From contig DASUVJ010000050.1 in assembly GCA_036378995.1 (NCBI GenBank), positions 1 through 19,671 of the forward strand: a DNA stretch of 19,671 nt, written 5' to 3'. A program made the position numbers and the translations under genes. The notes beneath the pieces were generated by a model. That model did not search any database. It saw nothing but the letters and a program-made list of their open reading frames with translations, and was not told the origin of the DNA. The DNA comes from DASUVJ01 sp036378995. Lineage in GTDB: Bacteria > Patescibacteriota > Saccharimonadia > Saccharimonadales > Saccharimonadaceae. Shown here piece after piece: positions 13,890 through 19,671 of the stretch (its first letter is position 1; every line of letters begins with the position of its first letter).

Positions 13890-14519
13890 ATGCTACACAT
13901 ACGAAGAGACAATCGATTCCCTGTTAAAAGCGCAGTAATTACAATTATTGCCCTCGCTCTCCTCGCGGCCGGCGGCTATATTCTTCTGCTTGCGATGACT
14001 CCAAAGCTATCAATCTTCTACCCGTCGCAACCCATGGATGTCTCGGCTCTTGAAGCCCCGAAGCCTACCGACAACAGAATCATCATTCCATCGATCAACG
14101 TTAATATTCCGTACGGCGACGACGGCGAAGCCGCCCTGGACCGCGGCGCATGGTGGCGTCACCCCGATCGCGGCAACCCAGAAAAAGGCGGCAACTTCAT
14201 CATTGCCGCACACCGTTTCAGTATCCAGCCAACCCCTCAGGCTACCGTTGAAAAATCGCCGTTTTATCACCTTGATAAGGTAAAGGAAGGCGATCCGATT
14301 ATCGTCGACTTTAACGGCAAACGCTACGGCTATAAAGTGTCAAAGCAGTATACCGTCGCACCTAACCAAACAGAAATCGAAGCCGAGAGCGAAGAGCCAA
14401 AGTTAACGCTCTATAGCTGCGAACTCGGCGGCGCAGACGCTGGACGTGTTGTTTTTGAGGCAAAACCAGTCGGAGAAGTCACGACGGAAGAAGCTGAAAA
14501 CACAACCGACGCACTGTAG
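13890..14519 (+). CDS. Sortase (class D/E-like transpeptidase)
   Basis: A membrane-bound Cys transpeptidase that cuts LPXTG-like signals and joins surface proteins to the cell envelope. The 209 residues have a basic N-terminus, one membrane anchor (about 14-36) and a sortase beta-barrel. The catalytic triad is visible: His108 (FIIAAHRFS), Cys177 (LTLYSCEL) and Arg186 (AGRVVFEAKPV). The tail after the domain is acidic and disordered-looking. Two candidate substrates lie in this window, ending LAETG (975) and LPQTG (7900). The subclass is not certain from motifs alone; class E sortases favour LAXTG. It diverges from the CsoR operon and ends 3 bases before the convergent Nudix gene. Confidence 0.92.
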   Translation: MLHIRRDNRFPVKSAVITIIALALLAAGGYILLLAMTPKLSIFYPSQPMDVSALEAPKPTDNRIIIPSINVNIPYGDDGEAALDRGAWWRHPDRGNPEKGGNFIIAAHRFSIQPTPQATVEKSPFYHLDKVKEGDPIIVDFNGKRYGYKVSKQYTVAPNQTEIEAESEEPKLTLYSCELGGADAGRVVFEAKPVGEVTTEEAENTTDAL

Positions 14520-14522
14520 GAT

Positions 14523-15008
14523 TTAAATATCATTTCGATCGAACTTTTGTTCGACATAACCGCTCTTGCCATCCATCCAGCTTTGTACGGTCTTGGCGTA
14601 ATTGCGGTCCATTGCTCTCACCTGCTCTTTTGCTATAAGGGCATACTCGTCAATTTCAGAGGCCTGTAAAATAACATGATCGAGCGTATCAGTACCAAGA
14701 GGCGCTTTAAACACAAACTGATACGTCTGGGCTATCTCGCTGTAACGATCGACAACTGCGACAAACTCGACGGTTTCGGGATGGATATCAATACCGACTT
14801 CCTCGAGCGTTTCACGAATGGCGGCCTCTTTTGGCGTCTCGCCAGGATCGATAATTCCGCCAGGGAATGTCCAATACGGTTTATAGTTTGCCTTGACGAC
14901 CAACACGCGGCCATCGGCATCTTCCAAGATCATCGCCGCACTCGACGCTCGCTTCGGCAGGCGGTCAAGCCAGCTTTGGCGCTCGATTGATGAATGCGGC
15001 CTGCTCAT
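14523..15008 (-). CDS. Nudix hydrolase
   Basis: A 161-residue pyrophosphohydrolase of the Nudix superfamily, acting on nucleoside diphosphate-linked substrates such as modified NTPs or capped RNA ends. The Nudix box spans residues 51-73: Gly51, Glu57, Arg65-Glu66, Glu69-Glu70 and Gly72 are all in place for metal binding. The substrate cannot be told from the box. It starts 2 bases after the rny stop, with no clear Shine-Dalgarno site, so it is probably expressed by read-through and coupling with rny; the pairing with an RNase suggests, without proof, a link to RNA or nucleotide turnover. Confidence 0.9.
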   Translation of the reverse strand: MSRPHSSIERQSWLDRLPKRASSAAMILEDADGRVLVVKANYKPYWTFPGGIIDPGETPKEAAIRETLEEVGIDIHPETVEFVAVVDRYSEIAQTYQFVFKAPLGTDTLDHVILQASEIDEYALIAKEQVRAMDRNYAKTVQSWMDGKSGYVEQKFDRNDI

Positions 15009-15010
15009 GA

Positions 15011-16501
15011 CTATTTTGCAAACTCGACGGCGCGAGTTTCGCGTATGACATTAACTTTGATCGTACCAGGATACTGCATGGTGCTTTCGATTTTAGTAGC
15101 AATGTCGCGAGCAAGTTTAATCGCCGAAAGATCGTCGACCGTCTTCGGGCTGACAATCACGCGGATTTCACGGCCGGCACTAATCGCGTACGCCTTGTCG
15201 ATTCCCTTGAAGCTTGTCGCAACATTTTCAAGATCGCGCATACGTTCGACGAAGTTCTCGGCACTGATGTTTCGAGCGCCCGGACGAGCTGCAGACAACG
15301 CGTCACACACGCGAACGACTAATGCCTCTGGTGTTGTTGCCTCGATGTCATCATGGTGGGCTTCGATCGCATGAACGATATCGTCGCTCATACCATACTT
15401 GCGAGCCAGCTCGGCACCAATGTGATGGTGCTTACCCTCGACCTTGTGCGTTACCGCCTTACCGACGTCATGGAGCAGTGTCGCGATCTTAGTTACGCGC
15501 ACATTCGCGCCGATTTCTTCGGCGATAAGGCCTGCCATATGCGCCATTTCGGTGCTATGCATAAGAACGTTCTGACCGTAACTGGTACGGAACTTCAGCT
15601 CACCGAGCAAGCGAAGCATTTCTTTTGGAATACCAGCAACGCCGACTTCACGGGCTGCATCTTCACCCGCACGGGTGATTTCTTTTTCGATTTGCTTTTC
15701 GGCCTTTGCAACGACTTCTTCGATACGGCCCGGGTGAATACGTCCGTCCTTCATGAGCATCTCAACCGCAAGCCGAGCGACTTGGCGACGAATCGGATCA
15801 AAACTGGAAAGCACAATCATACCCGGCGTGTCGTCAACAAGAATATCAACGCCCGTCGCGCGCTGAAGCGCCTGTATATTACGGCCCTCCTTACCAATGA
15901 TACGACCCTTCATTTCATCGTCGGTCAGCTTCACAGCAGTGACGGTGCGTTCGGCTGTCACTTCGCTGCTCATTCGCTCCATGGCGCTTACCAAAATGGT
16001 CTGAGCGCGCTCCTCGGCGTCCTCCATAGCATCGTGCTGCAACTTGCTTACCAGACCGACAAGATCGTTTTTGATGTCGCGTTCGGTCATTTGCATCAGT
16101 TTATCGGCAGCATCGGCTTTTTTAAGGCCGGCGATCTTCTCCAGCTTTTCCTGCTGGCGGGTGCGGATCTCGCGGATCTCATCCTTCAGTTCTTCGACTT
16201 CGGATTCCTGCGTACGTAGTTTTTCAGTGCGCTTATCGAGATCGTCCAATTTTTTATCAAGCGTTTTTTCTCGTTCGATCAAACGGTCTTCGGTTTTTTT
16301 CCACTCTTTGCGCCGCTCGTTCTCGATTTTTAACGCCTCGTCTTTTGCCTTCAAAACGATGTCGCTCGCTTTGCTGTTGGCCGAAGCAATCTCTTTTTCG
16401 GCTTTCGCCTTACCAGCTGAGACGCGTTGCTTTTCGTAGACGACTGTTCCGCCCACGCCAAAAAGAATGCCTAGCAGCGCGGCAATCAAACCCTCTATCA
16501 T
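15011..16501 (-). CDS. rny: Ribonuclease Y
   Basis: The membrane-anchored endoribonuclease that starts mRNA decay. Its 496 residues show the standard order: a membrane helix (3-22), a long charged coiled coil (about 25-165), a KH RNA-binding domain (GRIIGKEGRNIQ near 198-209) and an HD phosphohydrolase domain with LLHDVGKA near 341-348 and later HHHIGAE and AIEAHHDD. It is slightly shorter than the roughly 520 residues common in Firmicutes. The ATG at 16501 has AAAGGA 6 bases upstream. It sits 158 bases after tsaB and just before the Nudix gene. Confidence 0.97.
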   Translation of the reverse strand: MIEGLIAALLGILFGVGGTVVYEKQRVSAGKAKAEKEIASANSKASDIVLKAKDEALKIENERRKEWKKTEDRLIEREKTLDKKLDDLDKRTEKLRTQESEVEELKDEIREIRTRQQEKLEKIAGLKKADAADKLMQMTERDIKNDLVGLVSKLQHDAMEDAEERAQTILVSAMERMSSEVTAERTVTAVKLTDDEMKGRIIGKEGRNIQALQRATGVDILVDDTPGMIVLSSFDPIRRQVARLAVEMLMKDGRIHPGRIEEVVAKAEKQIEKEITRAGEDAAREVGVAGIPKEMLRLLGELKFRTSYGQNVLMHSTEMAHMAGLIAEEIGANVRVTKIATLLHDVGKAVTHKVEGKHHHIGAELARKYGMSDDIVHAIEAHHDDIEATTPEALVVRVCDALSAARPGARNISAENFVERMRDLENVATSFKGIDKAYAISAGREIRVIVSPKTVDDLSAIKLARDIATKIESTMQYPGTIKVNVIRETRAVEFAK

Positions 16502-16569
16502 ATGTATTCCTTTCTCTAAAGAATAATCCGGGAAAACCTAATCGTATCTGTTTTTGTTGGAATGTCGGG

Positions 16570-16598
16570 ACTATTCTCAGAAATTTCAAAAGTTTCAA
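16570..16598 (-). promoter_or_regulatory. Possible rny promoter
   Basis: On the minus strand TTGAAA (16593-16598), a 17-base spacer and AATAGT (16570-16575, four of six matches). This would give a leader of about 62 bases. A second candidate, TTGCGG-18-TACAAT at 16628-16657, lies close to the tsaB end. Nothing else is recognised in the 16502-16659 gap. Confidence 0.35.
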
Positions 16599-16659
16599 TG
16601 GTGCCTAAATAAATATAGACTCTTTTTATTGTAGCGCTTTTTACATATGACCCGCAAGC

Positions 16660-17046
16660 TTATTTGCGTGGTTTTGTGATATGCGCTTCGCCGCCGTAAT
16701 CCGGCAGGACAATCCGTTCGTTTTCGCCGGCCTGAAGCCTGGTCAGGGACTTTTCTTTCCAGTTTTCGCCGCTTTCGCCAACGATAGGAATCCCTTCGGC
16801 ATCGGCTATGGTATTTAAAACAGTCAGTCCGATCCGAAGGCCCGTAAAGCTCCCGGGGCCGCGGAACGCACCTATTGCAGTGATATCGGCAAGTGATTTA
16901 TCGTGCTTTTGTAGTTGCTCCTGCAAGTATTTCAGCAGGTTTTTAGCAAGTGTCCTGTCCGCCTGCCATTCATCTTCGTAACGGGTTTCACCGTCAACGA
17001 TCGTTATCTTGCAAATAGGTGTGGAGGTGTCGAGTAATAAAATCAT
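16660..17046 (-). CDS. tsaB: Short TsaB, tRNA N6-threonylcarbamoyladenosine (t6A) biosynthesis protein
   Basis: TsaB is the non-catalytic partner of TsaD in making t6A at position 37 of ANN-decoding tRNAs. This copy has only 128 residues. The N-terminal ASKHA lobe is intact: MILLLDTS, and RGPGSFTGLRIG at 62-73 followed by the NTIADAEGIPIVG helix. The usual C-terminal lobe (the family runs about 220-230 residues) is replaced by a short basic end. The frame stops cleanly with no sign of a frameshift remnant in the following bases, so it looks like a reduced form rather than a broken gene. It overlaps the end of tsaE by four bases (ATGA), so the two are coupled. Confidence 0.88.
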   Translation of the reverse strand: MILLLDTSTPICKITIVDGETRYEDEWQADRTLAKNLLKYLQEQLQKHDKSLADITAIGAFRGPGSFTGLRIGLTVLNTIADAEGIPIVGESGENWKEKSLTRLQAGENERIVLPDYGGEAHITKPRK

Positions 17047-17498
17047 GCCAGTTTCTCCATTAGCTCACGGCTCTTTGCGCCGCCCGGCGTAAATTCGATA
17101 CGGCGATCAGTCTCCGAGGGTGATGTAATCTGCACGCGCAGATTGTCGTCGGGCAGTACGCCGCTGACGATTTCCGCCCATTCGATAATCGTTACAGATT
17201 TAGGGTCATGCAGCGTCTCGTGCAGTTCATCTGCCATAATACCGGCATCGTGCAGGCGGTAAAAATCATAATGGGACAACACCAGCCCTTCACGCGCGTC
17301 ATACACCCGGCTGATCGTAAAACTCGGGCTTTGTACGTCCTCGTCAACTCCAAGGCCTTTTGCGATCCCCTTGGTGAGCGTCGTTTTGCCTGCGCCGACA
17401 TCACCGACCAGTTCGATAATTTCGCCGCCCCGAAGAAGCGCGCCAATACGCTCGCCGAGCTGCTTCATTTCTGCTTCGTCATGAACCTCTGTAATCAC
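17043..17498 (-). CDS. tsaE: TsaE, ATPase of the t6A synthesis complex
   Basis: The ATPase that drives the TsaB-TsaD complex in t6A37 synthesis. At 151 residues it has normal length. The P-loop GDVGAGKTT spans residues 32-40; PSFTISRVY, LSHYDFYRL and ITIIEWAE are the usual TsaE motifs. The start is GTG at 17498: the protein begins where TsaE proteins normally begin, no Shine-Dalgarno site is present, and a perfect TATAAT lies 8 bases upstream. It diverges from pilB across 79 bases and overlaps tsaB by four. tsaD is not in the window. Confidence 0.94.
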   Translation of the reverse strand: MITEVHDEAEMKQLGERIGALLRGGEIIELVGDVGAGKTTLTKGIAKGLGVDEDVQSPSFTISRVYDAREGLVLSHYDFYRLHDAGIMADELHETLHDPKSVTIIEWAEIVSGVLPDDNLRVQITSPSETDRRIEFTPGGAKSRELMEKLA

Positions 17499-17506
17499 TG
17501 CGATTC

Positions 17507-17512
17507 ATTATA
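17507..17512 (-). promoter_or_regulatory. -10 box of tsaE
   Basis: Perfect TATAAT on the minus strand, 8 bases before the GTG start. Transcription is predicted near 17500, two bases before it. The -35 region is weak. Confidence 0.5.
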
Positions 17513-17557
17513 CCGCTAAGGAGGGTATTTCATCTAGCACTTTCAAAATTTCTAGCG

Positions 17558-17563
17558 TATAGT
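17558..17563 (+). promoter_or_regulatory. -10 box of the pilBC operon
   Basis: TATAGT lies 14 bases before the pilB ATG. Predicted start near 17570 gives a leader of about 8 bases, too short for a normal Shine-Dalgarno site. No good -35 box is seen. Confidence 0.45.
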
Positions 17564-17577
17564 AGAGCGTAAGCAGT

Positions 17578-19359
17578 ATGCGTATTTCCGACGTGACCAT
17601 TGAAAAGTTGCTCGAAAGGGGTGGGAATGTAACTCCTGAGCAGGTGGAGGCTCTCAAAAAGGAGAGTTCCCGTTCGAGGCGTTCACTTCAGGATCTTGTC
17701 GTTCAGAACAACCTTTTCGATGAAAAAACGCTTACAAAAGCCTACGCGGATTACGTCGGAATCCCCTATATCGAGCTCGACCCGCGCGATATCCCGCAGG
17801 AAACGCTCAATAAAATCCCCGAGCGTATCGCCCGCCAGTACAATGCCGTCCTCTTTAAAATGGACGAAAACGGCGGTGCACACCTCGCCATGGAAGACCC
17901 GGACGACGTCCAGGCGGTCAGCTTCATACAAAAAGAACTCGGCGAAGACATTACAATCTACATCGCGACGCGCCAGAACATCCTCTCGTGCCTTGAAAAC
18001 TACCGCGGCGACGTCGATGAAGAACTAAAAGAAGTCATTGATATTCAGCGCGAAGACAGCGGCGAAGCCCAGCAAGTCAGCGAAGCGGACGTCTCCGAGG
18101 ACTCGCCTATTGCCCAGACCGTTAACCTGCTCCTCGAGTACGCCATCCGATCGGATGCCAGCGACGTCCATATTGAGCCGCGCGAAGATTACGTGCAGGT
18201 GCGTTATCGTATCGACGGTGTTCTGCGTGAGGTAAATCGCCTGCCGTCGAACGTGCTCGGTGCACTTACAAGCCGTATTAAAATTCTTTCTAACCTTAAA
18301 ATCGACGAACGCCGCGTTCCTCAGGACGGCCGTTTTAAGATCAAAGTCGGCGGCAAACGCTACGCTTTGCGTGTCAGTACTCTGCCGATCGCGGATGGCG
18401 AGAAGATCGTTATGCGTATCCTCGACGAGTCCAATAAGGCTGTTACACTCAAGGACCTTGGGTACTGGGGACATTCTCTAGAGACAATCGCGAGCGCCAT
18501 GCGTGAACCGAACGGCATGGTACTTGCCACCGGACCGACTGGATCCGGTAAGTCGACCAGCCTCTTCAGTATCCTTAGTACACTTAACACTCCAGACGTA
18601 AACATCTCGACCATCGAAGACCCTGTCGAGTACAAAATTCCAGGTGTTAACCAAACTCAGACTAACTCAAAAGCCGGCATGACATTCGCCTCAGGCCTCC
18701 GCGCACTTCTGCGTCAGGACCCGAATATTATCATGGTCGGTGAGATCCGTGACTCAGAAACCGCCAACCTGGGCGTCCAGGCGGCTTTGACGGGTCACCT
18801 CGTATTCAGCACGCTCCACACCAATAACGCCGCGACCGCTTTGCCACGTTTGCTCGACATGAGTATCGAGCCATTTTTGATCGCCAGCACCGTAAAGGCC
18901 GTTATCGGTCAGCGACTCGTTCGCCGTCTTTGCATGGTATGTCGCCAAAATTATGCACCACCAAAAGAAGAGGTGGACGTTATCGTAAAATCATTCGGAC
19001 TCGGCGGACCACAAGGCTTGCAGGCGATTCATCTTCAGGAAGAGCGTGCCATTAGCGAAGGTCTTGGCGGCCAGACGCAGCGCGGTACCGACGGTACAAC
19101 GATCGTCTCACTTTGGAAAGCCAACCCGGAAGGCTGCGAGGAATGTAACCACACCGGATTCAAGGGTCGAATCGGCATCTATGAAGTACTCGGCAACACA
19201 CTTACTGTTCAAAAACTCATCGTTGCGAATGCCACGAGTAATCAAATTCAAGACCAGGCCATCAGCGAAGGCATGATCACCATGCAGACCGACGGACTTA
19301 TCAAGGCGCTTCGCGGCGACACTACGGTTGCCGAAGTGCTCCGCGTCACCAAGGAATAA
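17578..19359 (+). CDS. pilB: PilB-type (GspE family) type IV pilus extension ATPase
   Basis: The cytosolic hexameric ATPase that powers pilus assembly. In 593 residues it has the MshEN-like N-terminal domain (about 1-150), then the GspE ATPase domain with Walker A GPTGSGKST (319-327), an Asp-box IEDPVEY, and Walker B IIMVGEIRD (Glu389). The zinc site has two CxxC pairs, Cys452/Cys455 and Cys520/Cys523, separated by a longer insertion than usual with a Gly/Gln-rich stretch. The full motif set suggests an active extension motor rather than the retraction ATPase PilT, which lacks this N-terminal domain. pilC follows after 2 bases. Type IV pili in Saccharibacteria are thought to help contact the host cell. 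Confidence 0.95.
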   Translation: MRISDVTIEKLLERGGNVTPEQVEALKKESSRSRRSLQDLVVQNNLFDEKTLTKAYADYVGIPYIELDPRDIPQETLNKIPERIARQYNAVLFKMDENGGAHLAMEDPDDVQAVSFIQKELGEDITIYIATRQNILSCLENYRGDVDEELKEVIDIQREDSGEAQQVSEADVSEDSPIAQTVNLLLEYAIRSDASDVHIEPREDYVQVRYRIDGVLREVNRLPSNVLGALTSRIKILSNLKIDERRVPQDGRFKIKVGGKRYALRVSTLPIADGEKIVMRILDESNKAVTLKDLGYWGHSLETIASAMREPNGMVLATGPTGSGKSTSLFSILSTLNTPDVNISTIEDPVEYKIPGVNQTQTNSKAGMTFASGLRALLRQDPNIIMVGEIRDSETANLGVQAALTGHLVFSTLHTNNAATALPRLLDMSIEPFLIASTVKAVIGQRLVRRLCMVCRQNYAPPKEEVDVIVKSFGLGGPQGLQAIHLQEERAISEGLGGQTQRGTDGTTIVSLWKANPEGCEECNHTGFKGRIGIYEVLGNTLTVQKLIVANATSNQIQDQAISEGMITMQTDGLIKALRGDTTVAEVLRVTKE

Positions 19360-19361
19360 AC

Positions 19362-19671
19362 ATGCCGAAGTTTATTTATATCGCTACCAACAGTCAAAAT
19401 AAATCCATCACCGGTACTCTAGAAGCCTCTGATAAATCTGCCGTCATCTCCGCACTTAGTAAGCAAGGTCTTCGTCCAATAAGCATCAAAGAGGGTGGTG
19501 GTGGCAAAAAAGGCAACATTGAGCTTGGTGGGTTTTTTAGTTCTAAAAAAGTAAAATCCGACGACCTCGTCATGTTTACCCGGCAGCTCAGCGCCATGGT
19601 CAGCGCCGGCGTGCCGCTGCTACGCGCGCTCAACTCCCTTCACCAGCACACCGAAAGCGATGGACTTAAAA
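19362..19671 (+). CDS. pilC: PilC-type (GspF family) inner-membrane pilus platform protein, 3' partial
   Basis: The platform protein that couples the PilB motor to pilin assembly in the membrane. Only the first 103 residues are inside the window. MPKFIYIAT, the GTLEASDKSAVISALSKQGLRPISI segment and the VMFTRQLSAMVSAGVPLLRALNSL helix match the N-terminal cytoplasmic GspF domain. It starts two bases after the pilB stop with AAGGA overlapping the end of pilB, so the genes are co-translated. The rest, including the membrane helices, is beyond the edge. Confidence 0.93.
   Translation, partial: MPKFIYIATNSQNKSITGTLEASDKSAVISALSKQGLRPISIKEGGGGKKGNIELGGFFSSKKVKSDDLVMFTRQLSAMVSAGVPLLRALNSLHQHTESDGLK

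Noticed and set aside
15353..16219. 288-codon open frame on the plus strand opposite rny
   Set aside because: It is antisense to the conserved KH and HD domains of RNase Y, whose codon use opens the opposite frame; no family features or start signals.
18025..18474. 149-codon minus-strand frame inside pilB
   Set aside because: Antisense shadow of the conserved GspE domain with no recognisable features.
1..19671. CRISPR arrays, insertion sequences, phage genes or attachment sites
   Set aside because: No regularly spaced repeats, transposase or integrase motifs were seen; the tRNA-Pro 3' end is not repeated nearby.

Overview
The window looks like a compact genome of an ultrasmall Patescibacteria/CPR bacterium, most likely Candidatus Saccharibacteria (TM7). 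This is inference from gene content and style: type IV pilus assembly genes (pilB, pilC), a sortase with cell-wall sorting signals, rny next to a Nudix gene, a very short TsaB, a DUF4396-csoR-DUF305 metal operon, and almost no spare DNA. TGA is used as a normal stop (ends of the GT2 gene and tsaE), which argues against the UGA-recoded CPR lineages. Base composition looks near 50% GC by eye. No 16S gene is present, so the placement is not proven. No stretch over 300 bases lacks a gene; the longest gap is 158 bases (16502-16659).

Positions 1-4250 hold a sortase-anchored spherulin-4-like protein (start outside the window), a Bcp-type peroxiredoxin, an OpgC-like membrane acyltransferase and a GT39-type membrane glycosyltransferase. 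A symmetric promoter drives the last of these and the neighbouring tRNA-Pro(UGG), which has its own terminator. Then come an unassigned membrane protein and a DnaQ-exonuclease/GIY-YIG nuclease fusion.

Positions 6600-12220 form a surface-polysaccharide block: an exported TIM-barrel glycosidase-like protein faces a minus-strand operon of CBM-bearing polysaccharide deacetylase, processive GT2 synthase and LPQTG-anchored deacetylase. With the spherulin-4 protein, the acyltransferase and the sortase at 13890, the window has genes to make, deacetylate, perhaps trim, and bind an amino-sugar polymer at the cell surface.

Positions 12320-13830 carry a zinc-ribbon protein with a His/Asp-rich tail and a CsoR-type copper-responsive operon with three operator half-sites. 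Positions 13890-17500 carry the sortase, a Nudix hydrolase, RNase Y, TsaB and TsaE. Positions 17578 to the end start a type IV pilus operon (pilB, pilC cut by the window edge).

Two genome-wide habits stand out. All six convergent gene pairs end within -14 to +3 bases of each other, three by interlocking their stop codons in four bases. Many first genes of transcription units have a -10 box placed so that transcription would start at or within a few bases of the start codon, suggesting leaderless mRNAs, whereas internal operon genes have clear Shine-Dalgarno sites.
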